NCBI RefSeq assembly: GCF_022447245.1
Contig: NZ_JAKVBC010000003.1
Coordinates: forward strand, 186,001-250,000
DNA: 64,000 nucleotides
Reading direction: 5' to 3'
Source of the DNA: Kordia sp.
Lineage (GTDB): Bacteria > Bacteroidota > Bacteroidia > Flavobacteriales > Flavobacteriaceae
Part shown: piece by piece, positions 18,127-27,853 of the stretch
Numbering within the stretch: the first letter of the stretch is position 1
Layout: every line of letters starts with the position of its first letter
Translations under genes and position numbers: made by a program
Notes under the pieces: generated by a model
The model's database searches: none
The model's input: only the letters and a program-made list of their open reading frames with translations
Told to the model about the DNA's origin: nothing

Positions 18127-19518
18127 ATGATTCCAAATGATACAATTGTCGCTTTAGCAACACCTTCTGGTGCGGGCGCAATTTCTGTGATTCGAGTTTC
18201 TGGAAAAGATGCCATTACGATTTGTGAACCACTTTTTAAATCGATTCGTAATAAGCAATTATCGAAACAGAAATCGCATACCATTCATTTAGGGCATATT
18301 GTAGATGAGAATCGCTATTTGGATGAAGTATTGGTCTCTTTGTTTAAAGGACCTCACTCCTACACGGGAGAAAATACCATTGAGATTTCCTGCCATGGTT
18401 CGGTGTACATTCAGCAGCAAATTATTCAGCTTTTATTACGTAATGGTTGTAGAAATGCCAATGCAGGAGAATTTACATTGAGAGCATTCTTAAATGGAAA
18501 ATTAGATTTATCGCAAGCAGAAGCTGTAGCAGATTTGATTGCTAGTGACTCTGAAGCATCGCATCAATTGGCAATGCAACAAATGCGTGGTGGATTTAGC
18601 AACGAGATTAAAAATTTACGCGAAGAACTCTTAAATTTTGCTTCTTTAATTGAATTAGAACTTGATTTTGCGGAAGAAGATGTTGAATTTGCCGATCGTA
18701 CACAATTTAAAACTTTAGTAGAACGAATTCAATTTGTTCTGAAACGCTTGATTGATTCGTTTGCTGTTGGAAATGTGATAAAGAATGGAATTCCTGTTGC
18801 GATTGTAGGTGAACCAAATGTTGGGAAATCTACCTTATTAAATGCTTTATTGAATGAAGAACGTGCTATTGTTTCTGACATTGCTGGAACAACACGTGAT
18901 ACGATTGAAGACGAATTGGTAATCGATGGAATTTCGTTCCGATTTATAGATACTGCTGGAATTAGAGAAACCAAAGATGTGGTAGAAAGTATCGGCATAC
19001 AAAAGACGTTTGAAAAAATTGAGCAAGCACAAGTTGTTATTTACTTAATTGATAGTTCACAGTTGACAGTTGATAGCTTAGAGATTTTAAAAACAGAAAT
19101 TGGAAAAATCAAGAATAAATATCCGCAAAAGCCTTTGATTATTGTTGCTAATAAAATTGATATGCTTCAAGATGAGCAAATCGAAGAATTGAAGGCAGAA
19201 ATTGAACAGATTCATATTCTTTCTGCTAAAGAAAACATTGGTGTGGATTCATTAAAAGAAAAACTCGTTTCTTTTGTCAATACTGGTGCTTTACGTAACA
19301 ATGAAACTATTATCACCAATACACGCCATTATGATGCGTTATTAAAAGCCTTGGAAGAAATTGATAAAGTTCATTACGGATTGGAATCTGGTTTATCCGG
19401 TGATTTAATGGCAATTGATATTCGTCAAGCATTGTTCCATTTTGGTGAAATTACAGGAGAAATCACGACTGATGATCTGCTTGGAAACATCTTTGCAAAC
19501 TTCTGTATAGGGAAGTAA
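18127..19518 (+). CDS. mnmE: tRNA uridine-5-carboxymethylaminomethyl synthesis GTPase MnmE
   Basis: GTPase acting with MnmG to modify the wobble uridine of several tRNAs. From ATG 18127 it has 463 residues, the normal length. The N-terminal tetrahydrofolate-binding domain begins IPNDTIVALATPSGAGAISV. The helical domain then surrounds a GTPase insert with G1 GEPNVGKST, G2/G3 region AGTTRDTIED and DTAGIRE, and G4 NKID. The C-terminus is the invariant CIGK carrying the catalytic Cys. A TTG 18 bases upstream is open in frame, but the promoter element overlaps it. Confidence 0.97.
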   Translation: MIPNDTIVALATPSGAGAISVIRVSGKDAITICEPLFKSIRNKQLSKQKSHTIHLGHIVDENRYLDEVLVSLFKGPHSYTGENTIEISCHGSVYIQQQIIQLLLRNGCRNANAGEFTLRAFLNGKLDLSQAEAVADLIASDSEASHQLAMQQMRGGFSNEIKNLREELLNFASLIELELDFAEEDVEFADRTQFKTLVERIQFVLKRLIDSFAVGNVIKNGIPVAIVGEPNVGKSTLLNALLNEERAIVSDIAGTTRDTIEDELVIDGISFRFIDTAGIRETKDVVESIGIQKTFEKIEQAQVVIYLIDSSQLTVDSLEILKTEIGKIKNKYPQKPLIIVANKIDMLQDEQIEELKAEIEQIHILSAKENIGVDSLKEKLVSFVNTGALRNNETIITNTRHYDALLKALEEIDKVHYGLESGLSGDLMAIDIRQALFHFGEITGEITTDDLLGNIFANFCIGK

Positions 19519-19560
19519 ACATACAGAAGAATTACTTTCTAATTCGAAAATTTGATAGCA

Positions 19561-20118
19561 ATGAAACGTTTTCTTTTCCCCTTACTAATTTTCATAACAA
19601 CAATTTGTTTTTCACAAGAAACAAATCGTACACTTCTTCAATTAGAAGAACACCAGAACAACGGTGTTTCCAATACAGAAAAAATTATAGCCTTACTCAA
19701 CATAGGCGAATACGAGTTGGATTATAATTTTAGAAAAGCGGAAAATATGTAGATTCAGCGATTGTACTTTCCAAAAAAAGAAGGATTTAAGCAAAAGTTA
19801 GCTTCTGCCTATTGCAAAAAGAGTCGATTATGGTATCGATTAGAAAATTGTAAATCGGCCTATTTATAGCATCGCCAATACAAAAAATACACAGATTCAC
19901 TTTTTAATATTGAAGCAACAAAAAAACTTCAAGAATTAGAACTTCAGTATACCTTTGAGAAAGAATACCAAGAAAATTCACAAAAAGCTGCCGCTGAAAC
20001 TATTACTGAAGGCATACAACCTGATGTACTCATCTATCCAACATGGAACGATTTAAACCAGAACATTGAAACAGAATTATCTTGGATTGTAAACGATCTA
20101 AAAAAGCGTTCTAAATAG
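19561..20118 (+). pseudogene. Remnant of a TPR-type sensor or regulator, two in-frame TAG codons
   Basis: One frame runs 186 codons from ATG 19561 to TAG 20116-20118 and is broken only by TAG at 19750-19752 and 19867-19869. It starts with a signal peptide (FLFPLLIFITTICFSQE) and has TPR-like text (EKIIALLNIGEYELDYNFRKAEN). Next comes the linker typical of flavobacterial TPR histidine kinases and LuxR/AraC regulators (HRQYKKYTDSLFN then KKLQELELQYTFEKEYQ), then an acidic end. Such proteins are normally several hundred residues, so internal parts (most TPRs and the TM or kinase region) have been lost as well. This is a decayed gene rather than a short functional one. Confidence 0.65.
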
Positions 20119-20215
20119 TTTAAAAACATTTAAAACACTACATATCAGCACTCTAATATTAATTTAAAAGTTCTAAAAACCTTAAAAGGTTTTCTTCCGT
20201 ATATAAAGTTGAAAA

Positions 20216-20698
20216 CCATTTTTTAGAGGAAGTTCTGTAGAATCAGAATTACTATTTGAACGATGTATATTACCAATTTTTGGAACCGTCGGTAAAAACA
20301 TTATTTTGATAAGCTCAATATACAAAGATTTATATGCAGGCAATCGTTTTGAAGAACGACCAGATTTAGAAGCTGAATATAGAGAAGCCCTAGGATACAT
20401 TGCATATTACATACGACAAAGAGGAACGTTTTTAAAATTAGATAGTTTACCATTTATAATACCAATACCAAATATAACATTCTTTCTTTTACTTTATACT
20501 TAGGTTGAAGAATTCTATTGCAAAAATAAAAATTGGAAAAAAGTAGTTGTTTATCAACTTCAGATAATGGATTTTGCAATTTTGTATCTAAATTCTCAAT
20601 CTGAAAGTTTTATTTGGGAATGCCAACAAGTATCAAAATATTTACCAGACGATAGAGTGCTTTTAATCAAAAAGAAAAAAAGATACTCTATAAATTGA
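20216..20698 (+). pseudogene. Remnant of an unrecognised gene, one in-frame TAG
   Basis: An open frame with no good start codon runs from 20216, is interrupted by TAG at 20501-20503, and continues in the same frame to TGA 20696-20698. The text on both sides looks like real protein (DLYAGNRFEERPDLEAEYRE, then KNKNWKKVVVYQLQIMDFAI and LPDDRVLLIKKKKRYSIN). A stop at 20210 and the lack of a start suggest a 5' deletion or frameshift. The family is not recognised. Together with the preceding remnant it fills the 19.5-20.8 kb gap between mnmE and the hydroxyproline genes. Confidence 0.5.
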
Positions 20699-20827
20699 AA
20701 ACGTCGATTTTAGAAATAAAAATTAATTACATTCAGAAATAGTTATCTTGGACGTTATATACTTGTTTGTAGAATTTGCTTTTATTTGTTTAGACTGAAA
20801 CTCTCTTAAAAATTAGAGAGTGTAATT

Positions 20828-22075
20828 TTACCCAAACCGCTCCACCTCAAAACCATCTAATGACATTGAAGTTGGCTTCTCTCCTACTAATTCACTAACA
20901 AGCTTTCCTGTAGCAGGTCCTAAACTCCAACCCATCATAGCGTGCCCTGTAGCAACGATCAAGTTTTTATAATTTTTGGTTTTTCCAATATATGGCAAAC
21001 CATCTGGTGAGCACGGACGCAATCCACAAGCAGCACTCTCAATAGCTTCTCTCGGAATTTTTAATCCGTTATAAAAAGTTTCTGCTGCTTTAGCAATAGC
21101 GTTTACACGTACTTGATTTATCTTGTGATTAATGCCTCCTATTTCCATCGTTCCAGCAAATCGTGTAAATCCTTGCATAGGTGTTACAGCTACTTTTGCT
21201 TCTGCTAAAATTGCTGGCATAGTTATTCCAGTATGTTCTTTCACATCTATTCGATAACCTTTTCCCGCTTGAAGCGGAAGTCGTATGCTTATTTTTTTTG
21301 CCAATATGGAACTCCATGAACCTGCTGCAAGTATAAATTCGTCGGCTTTTAGTGTACGTTTCGAAGTCTGAACAGATACTATTTTATCATTAGCAATCTC
21401 TAGATCGGTTATTTCGGCATTTGTACAAAATTGAACTCCTTTTTGTCGTAACAATGCAATCATTTGCGGCATAAAATCCGTCGGTGTCATATGCGCATCT
21501 GAATCAAAGTATACAGCGCCTTTGATATTAAAATCAACATTAGGCTCTAGTTTCTTTGCCTCTTCTTTAGTTAAATTTTGAACGTTTAATCCTTCTGCGA
21601 TGGCAAGTTGTCCCATTTTCCATTCTGCTTCACCTTCTTTTTCAGTTTGGTAGCACATCAACAAACCTTTGCGTTGATAATGAAAATCAAAATCTCCCGC
21701 ATTTTTCATATCTGTGTATAATGCTCTACTTAACAAATTGATATCTTTGATTATAGGAATGGAGCGTTCTACATGTGTTGCTGTGGCAGATTTTTTGAAC
21801 AACCAAGACCAACGCAAAAAATCAGCTTCTAAGCGTGGTTTTACATAAAATGGACTTGATGTACTAAACATCCATTTCAAGCCTTTACTAATCATTCCTG
21901 GAGCTGCTAAGGGAATTATATGACTTGGTGTAATATATCCCGCATTCACAAAAGAAGCTCCACTAGAAATATCACTTTTGTCCACAATTGTAACTTGGTG
22001 TCCATCTTGTTGTAAATAATACGCACAACACAATCCAATAATTCCTCCACCAATAATTACTACTTCTTTTTTCAA
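20828..22075 (-). CDS. FAD-dependent D-amino acid (cis-4-hydroxy-D-proline) dehydrogenase
   Basis: A 415-residue DadA/glycine-oxidase family flavoprotein. The N-terminal dinucleotide fold is IIGGGIIGLCCAYYL with an acidic residue at the end of strand 2 (VDKSD). SGASFVNAGYITPSHI follows, where DadA enzymes contact the flavin, and the C-terminal ACGLRPCSPDGLPYIG and ATGHAMMGWSLGPATG close the FAD site. It is the last gene of the hydroxyproline set. In that pathway this enzyme oxidises cis-4-hydroxy-D-proline to delta1-pyrroline-4-hydroxy-2-carboxylate, passing electrons to the membrane. Assignment to hydroxyproline rather than D-alanine rests on the neighbours. Confidence 0.85.
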   Translation of the reverse strand: MKKEVVIIGGGIIGLCCAYYLQQDGHQVTIVDKSDISSGASFVNAGYITPSHIIPLAAPGMISKGLKWMFSTSSPFYVKPRLEADFLRWSWLFKKSATATHVERSIPIIKDINLLSRALYTDMKNAGDFDFHYQRKGLLMCYQTEKEGEAEWKMGQLAIAEGLNVQNLTKEEAKKLEPNVDFNIKGAVYFDSDAHMTPTDFMPQMIALLRQKGVQFCTNAEITDLEIANDKIVSVQTSKRTLKADEFILAAGSWSSILAKKISIRLPLQAGKGYRIDVKEHTGITMPAILAEAKVAVTPMQGFTRFAGTMEIGGINHKINQVRVNAIAKAAETFYNGLKIPREAIESAACGLRPCSPDGLPYIGKTKNYKNLIVATGHAMMGWSLGPATGKLVSELVGEKPTSMSLDGFEVERFG

Positions 22076-22200
22076 TTTTATTCCTTTTTTTAGACTTTAG
22101 CCTATTATAGTTGCTGAATTAAAACAGCTTTACGTTTATGTACTTCTGAAGTTTTTTCAAGTGATTAATCTCAATGCTAATATCTGACTACTGAAATAGA

Positions 22201-23208
22201 TCAAATCACCTGAAAACCGTGTGCATACGGATCGTCTTCATCATCAATGATGATGGTATTATAACCGTATACTTTTGCCCAACCTTGAATACTTGGAACA
22301 ATGGCAGGTTTTCCGTCTAAGTTTGTCTCTTCAACGATGCGCCCTACAAATTTTGAACCTATATAACTTTCATGAATATACTCTTTTCCAAGTCTTAATT
22401 TTCCTTTTGCATGTAATTGTGCTATACGTGCCGATGTTCCCGTTCCACAAGGACTTCTGTCTATTGCTTTGTCGCCATAAAAAACAGCATTTCTCCCAGA
22501 AGAAGTCGGATCTAATGGATTTCCTGTCCATAACATATGCGAAACATCACGAATGGTATCATTTTCTGGATGCACAAATTGATTTGGATACTTTTGATTA
22601 ATTCGCTCACGAACAACTTGTGAATATTGAATAATCTTACTTGCTGTGAAATCGTGAATTCCTGAAAAGTTTTCTTGCGGATCTACAATGGCATAGTAAT
22701 TTCCTCCATAGGCTACATCAAAAGTAATTTCTCCTAACTCCGGACATTCTACAATAAGATTTTCAGCCGCTAGATAACTTTTTACATTCGTCAATCGAAC
22801 CCAATCAACCTTTTTGTTTGTTTGTTGGTATTCAATTTCAACCAAACCTGCAGGTGCTTCCATTTTAATTTTCCCTGCTGTTTTTGGCGTAATTAAGCTT
22901 TCTTCAATGGCAATTGTTATCGTTCCAATAGTTCCATGTCCACACATAGGCAAACATCCTGAAGTTTCGATAAACAGAATTCCAAAATCATTTTCAGGAT
23001 TGCTTGGCGGAAACAAAATACTACCACTCATCATATCGTGTCCACGTGGTTCAAACATCAATCCTTTTCGAATCCAATCGAATTCTTTTAGAAAATGCTG
23101 CCGTTTTTCACTCATATTGGCACCAACCAAATTTGGTCCACCACCAGCTACTACACGTACCGGATTTCCACAAGTGTGTGCATCAATACAAAAAAAAGTC
23201 TTTCTCAT
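22201..23208 (-). CDS. 4-hydroxyproline 2-epimerase (proline racemase family)
   Basis: A 335-residue cofactor-free epimerase turning trans-4-hydroxy-L-proline into cis-4-hydroxy-D-proline. Both catalytic cysteines of the two-base mechanism are present: MCGHGTIGT (first Cys) and RSPCGTGTSARIA (second Cys). This separates it from trans-3-hydroxyproline dehydratases, which carry Thr at the second site. The start IDAHTCGNPVRVVAGGGP is the usual family N-terminus. It is separated by 10 bases from the semialdehyde dehydrogenase gene upstream and by 125 bases from the dehydrogenase downstream. Confidence 0.9.
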   Translation of the reverse strand: MRKTFFCIDAHTCGNPVRVVAGGGPNLVGANMSEKRQHFLKEFDWIRKGLMFEPRGHDMMSGSILFPPSNPENDFGILFIETSGCLPMCGHGTIGTITIAIEESLITPKTAGKIKMEAPAGLVEIEYQQTNKKVDWVRLTNVKSYLAAENLIVECPELGEITFDVAYGGNYYAIVDPQENFSGIHDFTASKIIQYSQVVRERINQKYPNQFVHPENDTIRDVSHMLWTGNPLDPTSSGRNAVFYGDKAIDRSPCGTGTSARIAQLHAKGKLRLGKEYIHESYIGSKFVGRIVEETNLDGKPAIVPSIQGWAKVYGYNTIIIDDEDDPYAHGFQVI

Positions 23209-23218
23209 AGCAATTTCT

Positions 23219-24802
23219 TTATAGCGCTTCTTTTGTTTCTTGATCGTTCACTAAGCGAAGAATTCCTAAAGGATTTTCATTCTTTAATTCGTCTGGCAAT
23301 AATTCATTTGGCCAATCTTGATAGCTAAATGGTCGTACCCAACGTTTTATAGCATCTCTTCCAACCGCAGTAAAACGACTGTCTGTCGATGCAGGATATG
23401 GACCACCATGCAACATTGCAGGTACTACTTCTACACCTGTAGGAACACCATTAAAAATAATACGTCCTACTCTGTTAGACAATGCATTTACTATATGAGT
23501 ATGCCCAGCAACTTCATTTTCTTCTGAGATTATTGTTCCTGTTAATTGTCCTTCCAAATTGGCTATAATTTCTTCTAATTCTGTAGCGTTTTCACATTCT
23601 ACTACTAATGAAAAAGGTCCAAAAACTTCTTCATGCAAGGTTTTATTTTCTAAAAATGTTTTTCCAGAAACAACTGCTACGGCTTGTTGTGCATAGTTAT
23701 CAGCTACGACTGTATCAACATTTGCTTTTGTTTCCACATTTTTTTGTGATTGTGCTCTGGCTTTATTAGTACTATATGCACTATGAATATTTGGATGTAA
23801 CATACATTGCGGCGCAATCGTTACAATTTCTTTTGCTAAAGTATCTACAAAATTGGTCAAACCTTCGCTTTTTTCTGCTAAAATCAAACCAGGGTTTGTA
23901 CAAAACTGTCCTGTTCCTAAAGTAATAGAACTTGCATAGGTTTTTGCCCAATTTGACGATTTTGTTTCCAAAGCTTTTGGTAAAAACACTACTGGATTAA
24001 TGCTTCCCATTTCTGCAAATACAGGAATTGGTTCTGGACGTTTTGCGGCTAAGTCTAACAATGCGCGTCCACCACGAATACTTCCTGTAAACCCAACTCC
24101 TTTTACTTTTGGATGTGCAACTAATTGCTGTCCAACTTCGATTCCACTACTATTTAAGTTAGAAAATACACCATTTGGCATTCCTGTGTCTTGTGCTGCT
24201 TTTTGAATGGCAGAAGCAATTAACTCTCCTGTTCCTGCATGCATTGGATGCGATTTTACAATGACTGGACATCCAGAAGCAAATGCTGAAGCTGTATCGC
24301 CTCCTGCTGTAGAATATGCTAACGGAAAGTTACTTGCACCAAAAACAACAATAGGTCCGATTGGGACTAGCATTTTTCTTAAATCTACACGTGGCATTGG
24401 TTTACGATCTGGCTGTGCAGGATCTATACGTGCTTCTACCCAAGAACCTTCTTCAATCAGTCCTGCAAATGTGCGTAATTGTCCAATAGTTCTACCGCGT
24501 TCACCTTTGGCTCTTCCTTCTGGCAGTCCTGTTTCAGACATATAGGTAGTAATCAATTTGTCATCCAAAACCAAAATTTCGTCTGCAATAGCATTTAAAA
24601 ATGCTGCTTTTCTTGCACCAGAAATGGTTTGAAATATTTTAAATGCTTCTGAAGCTAAGGCAACTGCTTCATTGATTTCTTCCGAAGTTGCTTCAGTAAA
24701 AATAGTGTCATTTTCAGTATTAAGCTTCGGGTTAAAGGTTTTGTAGGTTATTGTTCCTTTGGCGGAAAGTGAATTTCCAATATAGTTTTTTCCTGTTATC
24801 AT
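23219..24802 (-). CDS. Alpha-ketoglutaric semialdehyde dehydrogenase (NADP+-type aldehyde dehydrogenase)
   Basis: A 527-residue aldehyde dehydrogenase of the long KGSADH type. Seen are VFGASNFPLAYS and GCPVIVKSHPMHAGT (cofactor site, Lys of the nucleotide site), FTGSIRGGRALLDLA, FAEMGSINPVVF with the general-base Glu, and GTGQFCTNPGL with the catalytic Cys. It performs the last step of hydroxyproline degradation, oxidising 2-oxoglutarate semialdehyde to 2-oxoglutarate for the TCA cycle. It sits between the deaminase (upstream, 215-base gap) and the epimerase (10 bases downstream). The same enzyme type also serves sugar acid pathways, so the neighbours decide the role. Confidence 0.9.
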   Translation of the reverse strand: MITGKNYIGNSLSAKGTITYKTFNPKLNTENDTIFTEATSEEINEAVALASEAFKIFQTISGARKAAFLNAIADEILVLDDKLITTYMSETGLPEGRAKGERGRTIGQLRTFAGLIEEGSWVEARIDPAQPDRKPMPRVDLRKMLVPIGPIVVFGASNFPLAYSTAGGDTASAFASGCPVIVKSHPMHAGTGELIASAIQKAAQDTGMPNGVFSNLNSSGIEVGQQLVAHPKVKGVGFTGSIRGGRALLDLAAKRPEPIPVFAEMGSINPVVFLPKALETKSSNWAKTYASSITLGTGQFCTNPGLILAEKSEGLTNFVDTLAKEIVTIAPQCMLHPNIHSAYSTNKARAQSQKNVETKANVDTVVADNYAQQAVAVVSGKTFLENKTLHEEVFGPFSLVVECENATELEEIIANLEGQLTGTIISEENEVAGHTHIVNALSNRVGRIIFNGVPTGVEVVPAMLHGGPYPASTDSRFTAVGRDAIKRWVRPFSYQDWPNELLPDELKNENPLGILRLVNDQETKEAL

Positions 24803-25017
24803 CTGTCTTTTTGTTTTTCTTAATTGAAAAGAAAATGTACTGTTTGAAAATACTAAAAGTGTGACTCAAATCCTAAATTTCTACCAAGGGATTAGAAACA
24901 TATTAACGGATTTGACTCAGCACTTCGCTAAAAATTAACCTTGGAATAACAGTTAACCATTCAACTTTTTATGATATTTGTTTACCTGTTAAAATTTAGC
25001 ACTCATTTTTATTTCTT

Positions 25018-25938
25018 TTATAAATATTGCTTGTAATCTGGTAATTCTGGACGCTTTTTTATTCCATTTTTTATAATCCTTAATACACGCGCTCTTTCTT
25101 CGCCAACTAAAGGCAATCTCGGTTCTCGTACTAGTTCAGTTCCAATTCCTGTTGCAACTTCAGCTAGTTTTATATTTTGTACCAGTTTTGTATTAATGTC
25201 TAGCTCTAACAATGGTAAAAACCAGCGATACAATTCAATAGCTTCATCAATTTTACCCGCTTTTGCTAAGGCATAAATGGCCACTGTTTCCGCTGGAAAT
25301 GCACATACTAAACCTGCAACCCATCCATCGGCTCCCATTAATAAACTTTCTAAAGCCAAGGTATCTACTCCCGATAAGATGGCCAATCGATCACCAAAAC
25401 GCATTTTAATGCGAGTAATATTTGAAACATCGCGTGTAGATTCTTTTACTGCCTGAATATTTGGGCATTCATTGAGTAATTCTTCAAACATATCTAGTGT
25501 AACTTCAATACCATAATCTACAGGATTGTTGTAAATCATAATTGGCAAATCTGTACTATTGGCAATCGCTTTAAAATAGGCAACTGTTTCTCTATCATCT
25601 GCTTTGTAACGCATTGGAGGAAGTACCATTAAACCACTAGCACCTTCTTCTTTTGCATGTTTTGCTACTTCTTTTGCTGCAATTGTAGCTTGCTCTGCAA
25701 TATTTATAATTACAGGAACTTTTCCTTTTACAATCTTTACAGTTTCTCTAACTAGCGTTCTTTTTTCGTCATGTGTGAGTGTACTTGCTTCCCCTAAAGT
25801 TCCTCCAAGGATGATTCCGTGTACGCCAGCTTGTAATTGTGCATGAATGTTTACAGCAAACATATTTAGATCGAGTTTGTCATTGTCTGCAAACTTGGTA
25901 GTCACGGCAGGCATTACACCTTTCCAATTAATTGTCAT
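25018..25938 (-). CDS. Dihydrodipicolinate synthase family: probable delta1-pyrroline-4-hydroxy-2-carboxylate deaminase
   Basis: A 306-residue class I Schiff-base lyase of the DapA/NanA fold. Key residues are visible: the TT-equivalent loop GGTLGEASTL, the proton-relay Tyr in MIYNNPVDYG, and the Schiff-base Lys in QAVKESTRD. In hydroxyproline clusters this family member deaminates and dehydrates delta1-pyrroline-4-hydroxy-2-carboxylate to 2-oxoglutarate semialdehyde. True DapA is a lysine-pathway enzyme normally found elsewhere, and the presence of the other three pathway genes makes the deaminase role likely. It is the first gene of the minus-strand cluster, divergent from the AraC regulator. 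Confidence 0.87.
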   Translation of the reverse strand: MTINWKGVMPAVTTKFADNDKLDLNMFAVNIHAQLQAGVHGIILGGTLGEASTLTHDEKRTLVRETVKIVKGKVPVIINIAEQATIAAKEVAKHAKEEGASGLMVLPPMRYKADDRETVAYFKAIANSTDLPIMIYNNPVDYGIEVTLDMFEELLNECPNIQAVKESTRDVSNITRIKMRFGDRLAILSGVDTLALESLLMGADGWVAGLVCAFPAETVAIYALAKAGKIDEAIELYRWFLPLLELDINTKLVQNIKLAEVATGIGTELVREPRLPLVGEERARVLRIIKNGIKKRPELPDYKQYL

Positions 25939-26103
25939 AAGTTTTGTTTTTGGTTATAATAATTCTAATTTTGGTTAGTGTAAAAGTACTTTTCTTCTAC
26001 AAGTTGACAATGTTCGATATTATCCAATTTCAATACTATTTTATCCTATTTTTTACACAAATATGTATTTTTAGAATAATTTTTGCACATTTGTATTCAT
26101 AAG

Positions 26104-26967
26104 ATGAAAATTCTACCATTTAAAATACCAAAAGCAGAAAGCGATATTTTAATCGTTCAAGAAGATCGTGGACGCATGTTTTATGAGCAATTGCATCAAC
26201 ATCAAGAGATTCAGCTTTCCTATATTATTTCAGGCAGAGGTACTTTTATTGTGGGAGATACCATTCGTGATTTTCAACCGAATGATATTATATTGTTTGG
26301 TAGCAATGTACCACATGTATTTAGAAACGATTTAGAAAATGATGAAGATTCGTATATGATTTCTTTATTTTTCACGAATACTAGTTTTGGAGAAGGTTTT
26401 TTTAACTTGCCCAAGCTTCAAAAAACACAACAACTATTGCGTGATGCAAATTTTGGTGTAAAGTTTACAGAAAACCAAACTTATGTTGAATTGTTGTTTA
26501 AGAATATCATTCAGCAGAATTCTATGCAACAATTTGCTAGTTTTTTTGAAATACTTTCCATTTTAACACAATCCAATTACGAAACTATTTCTTCTTTTAT
26601 CAATACCAAAAACTATACGGATGATGAAGGAAAACGTATGAGCGCTGTTTTTGAATTTGTGATGAATCATTTTGATCAAAAGATTATTTTGGAAGATGTA
26701 GCAACCATTGCCAATATGACGCCAAATGCATTTTGCAAGTATTTTAAACAACATACCAACAAGACTTTCTTTAAATTTTTAACCGAAGTACGAATTGAAA
26801 ACGCATGTAAATTTTTGACCAATGCTACACAATTGTCCATTGCTGACATAGCCTACAATTGCGGTTTCTTTAATGTATCTAACTTTAATCGGAAGTTTAA
26901 AGAGATAAAAGGTGTGACGCCAACTGCTTATCGGAAGAAAATAACCGATCAGTTACCTAAATTATGA
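26104..26967 (+). CDS. AraC family transcriptional regulator, likely of hydroxyproline use
   Basis: 287 residues from ATG 26104. A TTG 21 bases earlier is also in frame but gives an odd Cys-His-rich N-terminus. The N-terminal cupin (about 10-110, with YEQLHQHQEIQLSYIISGRG and PNDIILFGSNVPHVF) should bind a small ligand. The C-terminal double helix-turn-helix includes LEDVATIANMTPNAFCKYFK and IADIAYNCGFFNVSNFNRKF. It diverges from the four hydroxyproline genes across 165 bases, the usual position of their local activator. Its TGA overlaps the ATG of the following broken ArsR gene (ATGA). Confidence 0.88.
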   Translation: MKILPFKIPKAESDILIVQEDRGRMFYEQLHQHQEIQLSYIISGRGTFIVGDTIRDFQPNDIILFGSNVPHVFRNDLENDEDSYMISLFFTNTSFGEGFFNLPKLQKTQQLLRDANFGVKFTENQTYVELLFKNIIQQNSMQQFASFFEILSILTQSNYETISSFINTKNYTDDEGKRMSAVFEFVMNHFDQKIILEDVATIANMTPNAFCKYFKQHTNKTFFKFLTEVRIENACKFLTNATQLSIADIAYNCGFFNVSNFNRKFKEIKGVTPTAYRKKITDQLPKL

Positions 26968-27290
26968 GAAGAGATGTTTTTTAAGCCATTACCGATCCAG
27001 TTCGAAGAGATATTATTGAACTGTTATCCAAAGAAACCTTGACAGTAAATTCGATTGCAAAAAAGTTTGAGGTAAGTCGCCCTGCGATATCTAAGCATTT
27101 AAAAATTTTAAAAGAATGCGAAATCATTACGATGGAGCAACAAGGCAGACAACGCTTTTGCATGATTCAACCTAAAAAATTGATTCCTGCTTTTCTGTGG
27201 ATCGATCAATACAAGCAATTATGGGAAGACAGACTTGATAATTTTGAAAACTATTTACACCAATTACAATCTAAAAACGACAAACATTAG
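26964..27290 (+). pseudogene. ArsR-family regulator with a stop at codon 7
   Basis: ATG 26964 overlaps the AraC stop codon. The frame reads MRRDVF, then TAA at 26982-26984, then AITDPVRRDIIELLSKETLT and the winged-helix DNA-binding text SVSRP-type (KKFEVSRPAISKHLKILK), ending at TAG 27288-27290. Members of this family begin MRRDVFQAIADP, so the stop replaces a conserved Gln codon (CAA to TAA). Re-initiation downstream would remove the first helix. The family is normally paired with an SRPBCC/AHSA1 gene, as here, and the partner is also damaged. Confidence 0.85.
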
Positions 27291-27733
27291 TAATCTAGAA
27301 AACCGCACCATCACTATTGAAAGAACTTTTAAATGCTCCATTAGCGCTTGTTTGGGAAGCTTGGACACAACCAGAACATATCGCTTCTTGGTGGGCTCCA
27401 AATGGAATGAAATTAGATATTGTTGAACATAATTTTACTGTTGGTGGCAAATGGAAATTCAGCATGACAATGCCAGATGGAAACGAGTTTATTTCACAAG
27501 GAATTAACAAGGAAATCATTCAGCAAGAAAAAATTGTATTTACAACCGATTTTAAACCCATGACAGAGAATGTGGAAATTCATGCACTTTTTAAAGCTGA
27601 TGGAGATAAAACTAATTTTACATTTCATGTAATTCATGCAACAGAAGAATATTGTCGTCAGCAAGAAAAAATGGGGATTTACAACGGTTGGGGAAGCGCT
27701 TTTGATCGTTTAGAAAGTTTTTTGGAGCAATAA
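27286..27733 (+). pseudogene. SRPBCC (AHSA1-like) domain protein, frameshifted and missing its start codon
   Basis: The frame SNLENRTITIERTF begins at 27289 and is shifted at 27331-27334 by one extra A. It continues as NAPLALVWEAWTQPEHIASW through KFSMTMPDGNEF to EEYCRQQEKMGIYNGWGSAF and ends at 27733. That is a full START/SRPBCC domain of about 145 residues. The expected ATG would be at 27286, where the sequence is ATT. Restoring G there would also extend the ArsR frame to the classic overlapping stop. A TTG at 27317 opens the second frame but would delete the first beta strand. Two independent lesions here plus one in the partner point to real decay. Confidence 0.8.
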
Positions 27734-27853
27734 AAGACATAAATATTATATAGTAGTTATATATCTAAATTTATAAATCACGATATTCTTTTTTATGAGA
27801 ACTATTTTTTTATATGTAATATTAAAAAAACAAATAATTTAAAATTTTATATC

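Noticed and set aside
22814-24545. Plus-strand ORFs over the epimerase and aldehyde dehydrogenase genes
   Set aside because: Antisense shadows with low-complexity, Pro/Ser-rich translations and no family resemblance.
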